Shown here: in pieces, positions 1 through 13,022 of the stretch
Layout of the letters: each line of letters starts with the position of its first letter
Numbering within the stretch: the stretch's first letter is position 1
From: Hirudo medicinalis
Taxonomy: Eukaryota > Annelida > Clitellata > Hirudinida > Hirudinidae
DNA: 64,000 nt
Direction of reading: 5' to 3'
Assembly (NCBI GenBank): GCA_011800805.1
Contig: MPNW01000108.1
Location: 266,332 to 330,331 of the forward strand
Translations under genes and position numbers: made by a program
The notes under the pieces: generated by a model
Told to the model about the DNA's origin: nothing
What the model saw: only the letters and a program-made list of their open reading frames with translations
Databases searched by the model: none

Positions 1-462
1 AGAAAGAGAAAAAGAGAAACGGACTGAACCCAATCAAATTATGAAAAGCAGTGATCAGCAACTAATGTGAAGTCCTAATGAATTCCCGATGATGATGCCA
101 GACATGGATGATCATCACCAGGTTGAATGTGAGGCAAAGAAGCTCTGGAGTATAAATGTTTTTCAATGCGATGGATTTTTGTGGAGTGATATCAAAGCTT
201 GTAAATTGGTATCGACATGCCCGGGTGAGTCACACGGACAGCTCGGTAAGGTTGTAAATATTTCTAATGTTACCGGCAGTGCACCCTGATGTACGCCCGC
301 TCCGGCAAGACGCAACGGAACTTGCAATGTGCTGCTTTAAGAGAATTACATCTCCTGTCATCATTTGTGTGTTTATTCAGGACTCCTTCTTGAAACTCCA
401 TTGCGAAGCAGCCATACAGTCCGGATGCGACCGTGCAGGATATATTTATCCAACGGCAGCAA

Positions 463-513
463 CATCGCCATCACTATCATCACCATAGCATCATCATCAG
501 CATCATCCATCAT

Positions 514-546
<33 letters not shown>

Positions 547-610
547 TCATCATATCATCATCATCNTCATCATCACCACACCACCACCACCACCACCACC
601 ACCACCACCA

Positions 611-679
<69 letters not shown>

Positions 680-682
680 GCA
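463..682. repeat. TCA/TCG/CAC trinucleotide microsatellite
   Basis: Impure trinucleotide tract that moves from ATC to GTC to ACC and back to ATC, with one N at 566. The open frames across it (polyHis, polySer, polyArg) are repeat artefacts. It is bracketed by a 20-bp direct repeat at 434-453 and 683-702. Confidence 0.9.
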
Positions 683-1180
683 TGCAGGATATATTTATCC
701 AATTTCTTCGAGATGCCATTCAGACAGATGCTTTCGTCCTCAGTTTGTATCTCACTCTTTATGCACGAGATCTTAGAAACAAACATTTGGAAGAAAATAT
801 TTACAAGATGCTTTCAAAATTAAGTTCTTTCGATCGGAGGAAATTTTTCCGATTGCAATGTTTTTTCAATCGAATCTCTTGAAAATTTTATATTATCAAA
901 GTATTTATTGGATTACCATAATAATATCAATCTCACAAAAACACTGGGTTATCTATCGGGAAAAATTGACTCAACCAATATTCATCGACCTGCAGCTCAT
1001 TCGCTGAAGTCTTTCAAGTTGTCGAACAAATACAATGGGAGAGATTGTCACGTGCACGTCTTCAAGATGCACCATTCGTCACTTCCAACATTTTAAAAGA
1101 AGCCTATTATTTGCCAAGATTACGAGCGAAATTGTTTGTTTATTATTAATTCAAACTGAATTTATCTTCTCAATTCTCAG

Positions 1181-1638
1181 AAAAAAGCGGCGACAAGAAA
1201 CACCACGCCGTCCGAAGAAAGCACGACCATCGAACTCAGTCCCGAAGGCACAACTACACCTCCTCTGACGTTCTCGACAACGAAGAATCGGCTCAACTTC
1301 TTGGAAGTGACGAACCCCAGAATTCTTCTCCTGTTTCCAACTTTCGCAGGAAAGCCCAAACCCGGCAATCCGCCACAACCACAACCCTCCGTCCAGATCC
1401 TCAGCAACCTTTGCAACAACTGAATGTTGACGCTCTCGGCTCTCAAAAGCAAATGAACTATTACTACCTGATCCCCTCTGAAGGAAATATGAGCAACAAA
1501 TCGAGAGGCTTGAGAACGAATTCGCTGAAGATTTACAAAACGCAGAAAAGAAATCCGAGCGGGTCTCTGGGACACAACGACGATGTCTTTGAAGACCAGC
1601 AGACGACCTTGCTTGGCCAGACAGCAGGGGAGTATTGA
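1181..1638 (+). CDS. 3'-terminal coding exon of an unrecognised gene
   Basis: A pyrimidine-rich tract ending in CAG at 1178-1180 is followed by about 150 codons without a stop, ending at TGA 1636-1638. The peptide is hydrophilic: a basic His/Lys/Arg start, then a Ser/Thr/Gln-rich stretch, then an acidic end with FEDQQTTLLGQ near the C terminus. That composition suits an intracellular tail or a disordered linker. Composition is GC-richer than the flanks, which supports coding. I do not recognise the family and cannot identify upstream exons; 360-460 contains a possible one but is repeat-rich. Two other frames, including antisense ones, are also open here, so the frame choice rests on length and the clean acceptor. 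Confidence 0.4.
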
Positions 1639-2322
1639 CGGTGAGTGCAGTGGAATGGACGCGCATCACTCAGGTCGACCGACAGAGCAACCATAAATTC
1701 TGCCACTGGTTAATATCGATCCTGTAACGTTTGCTGCTTAGTGCACCACTCGAACGTGGAGCGATGATGACACACTTGACACGGACCATAACATCTCAAA
1801 ATCGAGGAGCTTAAAATCGCGAAAAAGTGAGATTTCATGGGATACGAATTCTCAGATGAAATGTATTTGCTTCTTCGGAAAGCATCCTGACTCCCATTCA
1901 CCGACGTTCTCAGCAGCCTCCATGAACCGATGATTGTTCCATGAAATCAAGATGACTCGTGTGATTTAACAGTGTCTTCCAAGATGCTAAGCAAGAAAAA
2001 TATTCGCGAGCATCAATCTCTTTACCTTTCCATCCCGTATTCATCGATTTTTCTTGTTTTGATTTTTCATCATTTGTCTCGAATGCATCTTGATCAATCA
2101 ATCATCTGGTATTCATGATGGACTGGAATTATTGGAAAGACATAACGAATGTCTCCCTTTCGAACTCCTTGGGACGCCTTGCCTTCCAGTTTCTGTTTTT
2201 ATCGATTCTTTCGTTTTCGAGGTCTACCGACGTGCAATTATTCATTGAATTCACAATTATTCAGTTCACTGAAGAACCTCCATCGGAACCCTCCTTTATG
2301 GATTAGTAGGAGTACTGCTAAA

Positions 2323-2513
2323 CAACAACAACAACAACAAATAATAAAATAATTAAAAAATAATAATAACAAAAACAATAATAATAATAATAACAATAAT
2401 AATGATAATAATTATTATATTTATAATAAACATTAAATTGTATTATTAATTGTATAATAATAAAAATGATAATAATTATTATATTTATAATAAACATTAA
2501 ATTGTATTATTAT
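2323..2513. repeat. CAA/TAA microsatellite with a tandem 50-bp duplication
   Basis: A (CAA)n tract at 2323-2341 runs into TAA-rich sequence. A block of about 50 bp containing AATAAACATTAAATTG occurs at about 2396-2448 and again at about 2463-2513. Beyond it, 2514-4441 shows no convincing gene, only the 21-bp repeat listed next. Confidence 0.75.
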
Positions 2514-3052
2514 TCCCTTTGTTTCGCACTGCCTTCATTTTTGTAATTTTGTTTCCTTCCTCGTTGTCTTCAAGAATCGAAATAATTTTCAAAGCAATTT
2601 TTATCGTAAATGTAGCCTATTAGAATTAATTCGAATTATTACTACATTATGATGATATTATTAGTGTTTTTAAAACTTGAAATACATTTCAGGTGTAAAT
2701 ACACGAACATTCATGGATATCTCGGGATTTTGTAATTTTCAAAGTAAAACAAGTTTTAAATTGGAAATACGATGTAATATATTTGGTAATATAACATAAC
2801 ACCACAATATGTACATAATATTAAACATAAAAAAAGATAACATAATATCTGAAGGTTTATGTGATAAATGATATCACATTTGGATAAGCAGATATATTAG
2901 CAGATGAACAGTAAGGCAAAGAATCAGATGCTACATTTAGCGGTATTAATACTTTATGAGCGATGTTTAGAAAGACTAAACATAAAATACATTTTTTTTT
3001 GCTTAAGGAGGTGAGACGCTTGATTTTCTGTGACAATTGGTTCCCCGCAACG

Positions 3053-3115
3053 ATCCACCCATCTAATTCATTCATCCACCCATCTAATTCATTCATCCAC
3101 CCATCTAATTCACAA
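3053..3115. repeat. 21-bp tandem repeat, three copies
   Basis: Unit ATCCACCCATCTAATTCATT plus one base, three nearly perfect copies. The open frames crossing it on both strands only reflect the repeat. Confidence 0.85.
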
Positions 3116-4441
3116 CTCAACCCATCCACCCAAACCATCACCCATTCGCCATTCAGCATTCTCATCCATCTGTTGTTAATCCATCATTCATCCAGTCCCC
3201 CAAAATCATGCCACAAAATTAAATAATTATGTAGCGTTTAATGACTGAAATATTTTCTTGATATTAATTTATAACGGTCCCAAAATGTATTTACATTAAA
3301 ATGAATTCTTAACTCCACTGAAATCTCCAGCCTCTCCAGATATTTAAAGGAAATAATAATGTTACAACTCAAAGTTTTACTAAAATCCCCAATTAGAGAA
3401 TTCGAAACAAATTTGAAACAGAAGCAGTTCATCTTGACATCATCATTTCGACAATAAACATGTCTAAAGATGTTAATTGAATGCAAAGGTAGATTAAGAA
3501 AAGCGAATTAATATTTGCATAAAGATTGAATTTCTGATAATGATCCATTTGAGCATTCAACTGTTGATGATATTTTGGTTTATTGATATATATTTCATAT
3601 GAAAAAGCTACCAATGCTCTTTATGCTCACATTAGTTTCCATAACATAATCAGATGATTAGGGGTGTTCCCACAATGGGTTTCGAATTCGTGGTCACAAT
3701 CCTGTAGGGTGAATTACTTTTTAAAAGTAGTTTTAATGTCCCAACCTAATGGCTGGATATTAAGCCTTCAACATTAAAAGTGGAGTTGCCAAAATTCGGT
3801 TATTAAGGGTTACTTTAAACTATGTTATAAATACTTTGTTTTTGAATTCCTGCTAATAAAAATATAATGGTTAATAAATCGACAGGAATAAAAAAGTAAA
3901 AAAAAAACCCATTTCAGTAGAGATACTTGAAGCTTCCAAACATTTAAATTAAATTGCTGAATTTGATAGTTGACATTTGTATGGCCTGATTTCAATTTTT
4001 CTCTTCTTCGCCCAGGGACAAAAAAGGGGTCACTTGAGAGGTGATGGAGGAGTATTTTAATGTAAAATCTAATGTAAAATTAATTATTAATTAAAAGTAA
4101 TTTAATGTAAAATCATGGGCGGCATCATCCCCTGCATAAGAGACTGACAAGCAAAATAAAAGTTTGTCATTTAAGTCAAATTGCCAAATTTAAGCCGATT
4201 TTTCGGGTCCAGCGGAAATTTGCCTCTTCCCGAAAACATCTGGAATAATAGAACTTTATCTTTAAAGTTCTAACTTTGATCACGAAAAAATGACTTGCTT
4301 TTGGCTAATAATTCTAGTAAATGATTTTTATAGAAGATTTGAAAAGAGTATAATTTTTTTTTGTTGAGAAAAATTTGAAATTCGTTAATAGAGCGAGAAG
4401 TATTATGTAAACACCTGAGCATACGGCGCAAAACATGAACG

Positions 4442-7400
4442 ATGATGGAAGGGGCGCGCAAAGCTAAAAAGAGGGCTAGAGGAGGTCCTTCTAATTTGAA
4501 GAGGCGAAAGTCAACAAAGTGTGACGAAATAGAATCACTTAAAAAATCAAAACAACAATCTTTGGTGGTGTTGTTTGCTAGGCAACAGAAGAAATTAGAA
4601 TCTAGGATTGCTTTGGAAGAGGATAATCCTGATCATTTCTGCGAAATTTTGGAGGTGGCAGACGTTGAACAACTCAGGAAAGCAAAGACAACAAAGGTTT
4701 CAAAAAGCGAGGGTCCACACGGACTGACAAAGTCTGCTTCTAATGAAAGCAGTTCTTCAGATGGAATTATCGACAAATCTTTAAAGGAGTTTTTAGAGGA
4801 AGATGATTCACTTTTTTCTGACAGTGTCTTGGGAAGCTCATCTCAGCCTGATTCTCAAGGAACATCAAATGGTCACATGCCATATTATGTGAAAAACTTT
4901 AAAGAAGTCATCCAGTCTGTATTTTATGATCAATTTTTTTCATATTTGTTTGATGACACTGACAGATTTACTGTGGATTTGTACTTGCACAAATTGACAT
5001 GTAAGTTTTAAAGTAACATTAAATATAAATTTTTATTTTTGTATATCGGGGAATGCATAAGTGCACTTAATTTGCATTTATAATTCATGGAATATTTTCA
5101 AAGCAACTAAATTTAATTTTTTCAGTGCCTCAGCAGAAACTTTACTCCCGGGTTTATCTCCGAAAAAACAGGTGGCTTCGTCTAGATCAGCTTCTATACA
5201 ATGACATCGAAGAAAACATTTCCATCGTTGCTGACGGGCTTGTTGGCATAGGAATGTTTGTTGATGGTGAGTGGTATTTCAGTGAATTCATGTTACATTT
5301 TTCTGACATCTTGTTACAATTTCTTCCAAGCATCATTGCTGACTGATCTCAGTGAAGCGCTGAGATGTCTGAATGCAGCCGAATTGAAGTCGTTGGCAAA
5401 GTCTCTCCAGTTGAGTCCCACCCTCTCCAGAGCTGAACTCATTCCAATGATTGAAAATCATTCAAAAACTAACAGCATCGCAAGCTTTTTCTCCAAAACC
5501 AGTCCTGCCATTAGCAATGCCATTTTGAAAAAGTAAAGAATCTGAAGATTGAAAATTATTGATAGCAATAACTGCAGTGTTTTAACCTTTTTCCTATCAT
5601 TAGAGCCAAGCAACAACTGGGTCCGTGTTACAAACTGCAAGAATCGAAAAGATCAACATTCATCAGGATAATGATGCTGTCTTCATTGTGCAACACCATT
5701 TCTGATGACGACTTCAGTGGCCATCAGCAGATGTCGGTATTTTGGCAAACGACTCTTTGTAAAGAGCCACATTTGATTGTAAAGAACAATATTTTGTAGC
5801 TTTTTTGCACCATTACCAATGCATGGAAATATCCACTGGCAATTCTGAATATTTAACTATTGTTGTTGTTATCGTTGTTGTTGTTGTTGTTGTTATTATT
5901 ATTATTATTAATTAATAGTTGCATAGATTGGATAGATTAGATAGATTGTTGTTGTTGTTGTTGTTGTTATTATTTAAAATAGATGCAATGCAGGTCACCA
6001 TTGTATACACCATTGTTGTTGTATTTAAGATTTCAGATGCTCTCAACATCCCTGGGTCTTACCAAATTTCCAGTGTATACCTTGACCAGACAGTCCAAAG
6101 TATTTCAGGACAGGCAGGCTCTCATCAGGTTTGAAATCTAAATATTTATAATAATTACCAATTGATGTTGGACTACTATTATATTATATTGTAATATTAT
6201 GTAATTAAATATTGTTGCACACATTAATTACTGTCAGTTGTTGAATGTTAAACCACAATAATCCTTATGACTCAGATCAGCAACACATATGTATTATTGA
6301 TTCAGGTATGCTGAGGTGTTGGAATTTGAGTCGAGACTATGGCAGATGTGCGAGAAGAAGAAATACGAAGAAGCATTCGTCGTGTACGAGAAGGCCAAAG
6401 AGGAATTTCAGAGCTGTTTGCACGAGAGTTCTGATCTTGCGTGAGCTTTAAATTCTCAAGCTTTAAGGAATTTTAAATGAAAGTTTTTGTGTGAATTTAA
6501 AATGTGAAGGAATGACTTGAATGATGAGTTGGTGATTATGTTGATGTTGGAGATGGTGAGTAACCAATAAGAAAATTGGACCACAGCACGTTCTACATTT
6601 CAGTCATGCAGAATCACTCCCCTATCACTTGAGGGTTTTCACGCCCGGTGCAGCCTTCGTCAGGATTTTGAGCAGAGGTGTGAGCATCCTACAGTTTCTG
6701 GGGAGGTTTGGAGAAGCAGTTGAACAGCTGAAGGAACTGCTTTCCCAGAAACATTATCACCTGGATTATAGAGGTCGTTGGTTCGATAGACTCACTCTCA
6801 ACCTTGATTTCCACTTGAAACTTCCTATGGAGGTGCATTTGGTTTATGTTCAGCATTTTAACATATTGTGAATGAAAATTTAATTGTGTTTGTGACATTA
6901 ATCGTTGTCAGGCATTGAATTACATTGTCGAGGCATTGTCCGATCCATGCGTTCGGACCGGTCACAGATTGGACATCCTGAACAGAGGAAATAGGATTTT
7001 ATCCTCTAAGAGGATTGCTTCATTCCAAAAGCGTGACAAGATCTGCCTGGATAACATGAATTTCATCCCCGAAGCTCGTCATGTGAATATTTTACAATTG
7101 ACTCTGCTTCTTTCCACCTCAATCAAATCAGTTTTCCCCTCATCAACTCAGGTGACCATTTTTGGGCATCAACTTCAAAAACCAGTGCCCTCTTCTGGTG
7201 GATCGGTGTGGCTGCTTGACAAGGATGACTTCAAAGTGATGTCAAGGGTGGAGCAGTTTGCCATGGAGCACTACTCTGAGGAAGGATATCCAGAAGGCAG
7301 GTTTATTGCTGTTTGCATGACTTGGAGATATGATGTCATGTCAATTATTAACTGAAAAATTTAGTTATTAATTTATTTAATTGCTAATAAGGTAGCTTAA

Positions 7401-9199
7401 ATGTTACCTTAGGCATCCATGGAGAAGGTCTCACTTTCACGACATTGTTCAATCTGCTGTGCTGGGATGTCGTCTTTGCCGACGACGTGCCGGACGCCTT
7501 TTACAACCGTTTCCAAACTTCGCCTCTCGATTTGAGGACGAACAATTTTTACACAAACAGGGAGTCGTCGTTTCGTGAGAAATTCGGGCTCTTGAGTGCA
7601 GCATCCGAGAAGGCGAGCGTAACGAGTTTGATTGAAATTAGTTAGATAATATGTTTAAGAATATTAAATATTCAGATAAGCTATAAATCACTGAGCTGTG
7701 AATGCATTTTTGATGACATAACTATTGTCACTGCAACTATAAGTTGTTAATGAACAATTGTGATTTATTGGAGGTCATGAGATTCCAGGGCTGATGGGGC
7801 ATTATTGTAATTGTTTAGGTTATTATAAATTATTATAATTGCTTAGGTTATTATAAATTATTATAATTGCTTAGGTTATTATAAATTATTATAATTGCTT
7901 AGGTTATTATAAATTATTATAATTGCTTAGGTTATTATAAATTATTATAAGCATCAGTCCTCATTACATCTGATATGGATTGGTAAATATAAGTCGTTGT
8001 TATCTTAAACTTGAAGTGGTCCATAAATTAATTTTATAAATTTTGTAGGAGCTGGAGGATATGGTTGAGAATTCTTGGGAGGCACATTACGGGACTCTAT
8101 GTTCAGGACTCAACTGGGAGCTCTTTAGGGATGCTGACCATGCCAAGGTGGATTTGCAATTGTTTCAATTGCTTTTAACATCCTTGTGAACAAGAATTAG
8201 TTTTGTTTCATCTTTAGTCACGTTTCATTAAAATTTCTCATCATTTGGCATCTTCAGAAGAGTCTTTGTGTAAGGACTCTGAAGATCATCTCTTTCATCC
8301 ATTTGAAATCTTTTGTGCAACAAAATCATTTGGAAGCCATTATTTTGTTTTAAAGCATTAAATAAATTGATGAATTCAACAGGGTCTTGTTAGATGTTGT
8401 GGTGGAATGACATTGGCGGGCATCTTCGAAAGGATGGCAAAGCAGATGAGGTTCGTCACTGGAGGAGTCCCCGATCTTGTCGTATGGGATCCATCCTCGA
8501 AGAGGATCAAGGTGCTTCATACTTATTTGATATCATTCATTTTCTGTGATAAGTTCTGGTATTTGGCAAATATTTATTTCATTGCCATTCAAAAGTCAAG
8601 TATTGATTGTCGTTGCTTTTGAAACACTGCAGTGATGTTATTAGATGACAGGTTTGGTGTGTATCTTAGGTTCAATTTTGTTGAATTTATTAAAGTTTGA
8701 ATTTTTTGCTGAGTTTGACTTCTTATGATTCCCTCTTTGCAAATAAAGCTTTGTCTATGCTGTAACATTGGTAATAATATTAATAAAAGGTGACAAAGGA
8801 AATTTGAGTTAAAATTGTTTTTATGTCTGAACCATGACTGATATAATTGTAAAGAATTACATGTGATGACCAATCGAGCACAGTAAGTTAACAATGAGAC
8901 ATTATTCTGACAACGTTGATCTGCAAACCACAGTTTGTTGAGGTGAAGGGCCCTGGTGATAAGCTATCATCAAAGCAGATTCTGTGGCTGGAGTACCTGG
9001 TCTCGCTCGGTGCATGTGCTGAGGTTTGCTATGTCAAAGGTTTGTTGAAATTATTTTAATTCACGCAATTAAGACACTTTGTACCTGTTGCCTATTTACT
9101 TTTGAATGTGTTAATCATTTTTATTAGTTATATTAGTCATATTAGTCATTTTTTTGTTTTTAAATTTCAGCCAAAAGTTCAAAAAAACTGAAGACTTAA
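4442..9199 (+). CDS. FAN1: FAN1 structure-specific nuclease, 14 exons, about 791 aa
   Basis: Fanconi-associated nuclease 1 is a nuclear nuclease that trims branched DNA during interstrand crosslink repair. Exons, all joining in phase: 4442-5000, 5126-5266, 5331-5532, 5604-5736, 6037-6128, 6306-6440, 6604-6832, 6912-7082, 7152-7296, 7413-7618, 8049-8147, 8383-8511, 8934-9039, 9171-9199. The N terminus is basic. From [10 protein letters not shown] the SAP/NTD region follows ([15 protein letters not shown]), then the TPR-like region ([31 protein letters not shown]). The VRR-NUC PD-(D/E)XK site is at the end: [11 protein letters not shown], then [15 protein letters not shown], giving Asp and Glu-X-Lys. 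It is shorter than human FAN1 (1017 aa), mainly at the N terminus, where no UBZ zinc finger is visible. The intron after 7296 seems to use a GC donor. AATAAA lies at 9288-9293. Confidence 0.96.
7808..7947. repeat. 28-bp minisatellite, five copies, in a FAN1 intron
   Basis: Unit TAATTGCTTAGGTTATTATA plus AATTATTA, five head-to-tail copies with one variant first unit, inside the intron 7619-8048. Confidence 0.92.
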
Positions 9200-9754
9200 G
9201 AATATCGTTGATGTTTTGAATTTTACTCATCTGCAAAATTTTGATATCACAAACTCTTTTAAAGTTTTTTCACTTTACAAATTTTTGAATAAAGTTTTCA
9301 CTTTTGTCACTTGGCATCAACTCTTTGGTTAGATGAGTAAGACATAGCTGGGAGCATAGAGACATTAGTGCTTAGTTTATTAATGAATATTAATTAGTTA
9401 AGAAGTGGAGTGGAATCATTTAGTTATGGTCAGTACGAAGCTATGCATGTCTTCTGAAAAAGTTTTGCCTGACTGAAGGTTAGTATTTGTATTTCATCCC
9501 AGTAATGTCTGTTTTAAATAATTGTGAATTGCAAATTGTTCACTGTAACTCTGTTCGATTAGACTGTTTAGTTTTTGATTTTGTATCTATCACGTATTAC
9601 TATCGCATAAACTTAACATTGAAGGCATAGCGGTATGCTATAATTAGCCTGTTCTGTTAGTCCCTAATTTCCTAATTCACTGCTCGCGACAAGGAAGTTT
9701 CGCCTGAGCGGTTTGTTGTGTTTAGATAAGTTCCTTATTTCTCTTACTACTGAG

Positions 9755-12700
9755 ATGTCAACGTAAGTTGCTTATCGAATGAAGAAGTTTTGCTGTTATT
9801 TTAGTTCTACAGAATTTTAATTGGAAAATATGTTTTCATTTCGGTCTCCAGTCTCGATTGCGTACATCGGTTCATAACCGGCGAAGAGGCCGAGGAGCTA
9901 CTTAAAACTGTGGGAAAGTGTGGCAGCTTCCTTATCAGACCTTCATCTCTCAGTCCAGACGACTTAAGCCTTTCGGTGAGGTAATATCGGGAAGATGTGG
10001 GTCGGTTTGATAAACAAAAATAGACAAGAAGTTTTTAAACGCTAGGAGGAAGGACGACATTGTCCACATAAGGATACAGAATACTGGAGATTATTATGAC
10101 CTCTACGGAGGAGAACAATTCGCTTCCCTGCAGCAACTCATCGAATTTTACACTAAAGGAGAAGGAAAAGACCAGCTAGTGGAAAAGAATGGGAAGAAAA
10201 TCAGCCTCCTATACCCAGTGCAAGCCTCAAAGCATCGAGAAGAAAGGTTCGACCGTAAGTTGTTGTGTCGGCAATATTTCCAACACATTCTTTCTCCTGA
10301 CAGATGGTTCCACCCGAATCTTACTTCTGCCGAAGCTGAAGAGAAGCTTCTAAGTATAAACGACGTTGGAGCTTTTCTGGTCAGGGAGCGTGGATCGAAG
10401 GCACGGGATTTTGTTTTGTCGTGTTTGGTCAAAGAAGGAGACGTCGTCCATGTCGTCATAACAACCGAGGTGATTGAATATTGTTTCGGTTATCATTACT
10501 TTATTATATTATTTATCACAAATTGATATTTTATTCATTCAGAAAGGAAAGTACACAGTAGGCGACGGCACCTACTACTCGAGTCTTCATAGTCTCATCG
10601 ACGTTTACAGAGCTAAGGAGTTGTGCATTAAACACGGGTCTGGAAAGAACGAAATGAAATTCACGCTTAAGAAAGTTGGTCGAAGGAAATTAACATTAAT
10701 TATAATTGCTAATAAAAAATTGTTTATTATATTAAATCAGTTTAATAATTTTGTGGGCAATCATAAGTTTGAGTAATTGTATTATATTGTATCGGGACGG
10801 TATTGGTTAGTCAACTTTTTTTAAAAGTATTGACTTAAAGATGTTAAAACATTGTAACTATTTAGTGACTTTATATCCCAATATACAATAAGATTAGGTT
10901 GCTACAACAGACATTTTTAGTTAAATTTTTAGCTTTGGTGGCCATTTTTTATTGCAACATTATTTTAACAAATTCATGACCATAAACCATATTTATGGTT
11001 ACCAAATTCAATTTGGGGAACAAATCTCATCAGATTTAGTTTTTGGGTATTTAACATTTTTTCGTAAAAATTGTATATCAGACGTGATTGCAGAAGTAAT
11101 GACTGACTGTGGGACTAACAATTCTGATCATTTTTTTTAAATTCCAAAACTTAAGTCGAATTAAAAATCAAAGATTATATTTATTTTATTTAATTCCACC
11201 ACAAACTTAAGGGTCCTGTGGACCACTAACACAAATTTGTACAGAATTATAAGAAGAAAAACATCAGCCTAGTCAACTAGTCATCCCTGAATGACAAAAA
11301 TGACCTGATATTTAAAAACAGTGAGTCAGATATCTTTTAAAGTCAAGGTTACGTGTTAGAGCAATAAAGCTATCAAAGCTATAAGTTGTGTCCTCCCCTG
11401 CTTGGGTTGTCCTAGGAAAGTAGGGAATATTTCAAAGAAGAGTTGGTAAAGCCATTTAGTATTTTGCAGCAGCGAGTTAAATCAGCCAAGAGGCGGCTTT
11501 TTCCGAGGTATGAAGACTGCGAAGTATGGATGTGCTGCCAAGGATGGAAATGATTTTGTAAAAGGTTTTTGGATGCTTTTAATTTGATCGAATTAATTAT
11601 TTGTGGTGTGGATTCCAGGCTGATGAGGAATATTCAAGATTTGGCCTGATATATGTGCAGAATACCAGCTTTAAAATATTTTTGTCTTTGGAAGAAAAAG
11701 ATGGTCTAATCATCCATGATACCGTAGCAGCTTTACGAGCGATGGCTTCGATACGAGAATCAAACTTTAGGCAGGGATCCTGTAACTTTGGTATTAATGA
11801 TAAATTATTAAGAATAATATTACAATAATAATAATAATAAATTTCTCGTTTATTTAGTCATTCCCAAGATGCATGTGTTTTCATGGCATCGAAAGAAATG
11901 ATGGTTTTGAGTTGAGATGGCCAGCACGAGCTGTCTTTATTGATCTAAAATGATTTGAGGAGTAATCCACAACTCTATAATTCGACAATAATTTGTAGTA
12001 GTTATTAATAGTTACATAATTCTATCCAGTTGTAATAATTTCAACATAATTTCCATTCTGTGACAGTCTGTGACTGAAGGAACAGTTCAGTTAGCAAAAT
12101 TGGACGCGAGGATCGCAGAACTTCAGAAGGACTTCGGAGATCCAAACTGCTCAACGAAAGATGAAAAGTCCAACGATCAGTCCAAAAGCATCAAGAGGAA
12201 CGGATTCGCAGAAGAATTTGCTGTCTGTTCCACTTATTATTTATTGTTAATAAATAATAATAAATATATTACTGTGAGATTACATTTATTACAAATATAT
12301 AAATGTAATTTATAATTTTTATATAAATATGTAATAATGTACACTATAATGTAATTTAATGTAATGCAATACTTGCGTTTGTAGTTGTGAGTGATGTCAC
12401 TTCTAATTGTTTAACTATTATTATTTCATAAAATTAATTTTGTAATTAATGAGTTTAATAATAATAATAATGATAATAATAATAATCGTGACATTAAAAT
12501 GAAATCTTCTCATCCAGCAAGTCCAACATGCCGACAACAAAGAAGAAACGTACGCTCGTCTCCAGTCGAGTGGCAGTTTGCCGGAAAACAAGAAGAAGAA
12601 TCGTTACAGGAACATCCTTCCCTGTTGGTTTCATGGATGGATGAGTGGAAGAATGGATGGATGGATGGATGGATGAGTAAATGAATGATTAAGTGGCTGG

Positions 12701-12985
12701 ATGAATGGATGGTTGGATGAATGGATGGAAGTATGGATGGATGGATGGATGGATGGATGGATTGATGGGTGGATCGATGAGTAGAAGAATGATTAGGTGG
12801 CTGGATGAATGGATGATGGATGAGTAGGTTAATGATTAGGTGGATTGATGAGTGGGAGAATGAATAGATGGCTGGATGGATGACTGATCGGATGACTGAT
12901 TGGATGTTTGGATGAGCTGTCTTGAATACCTAAACAGATTAACGGCATATCTATTGTTTTTGTCATGTTAGTAACGTTAATATAA

Positions 12986-13022
<37 letters not shown>

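Noticed and set aside
1151..1669. 172- and 132-codon frames antisense to 1181-1638
   Set aside because: Open antisense frames of a GC-richer exon; the plus-strand frame has the better acceptor and composition, although certainty is limited.
5919..6134. 71-codon frame upstream of and overlapping a FAN1 exon
   Set aside because: Wrong frame; the FAN1-like reading ([18 protein letters not shown]) is in another frame starting at 6037.
6500..6553. Possible extra FAN1 exon ending GAGATG|GTGAGT
   Set aside because: Including it breaks the phase with the next exon, and skipping it gives an uninterrupted family-like alignment.
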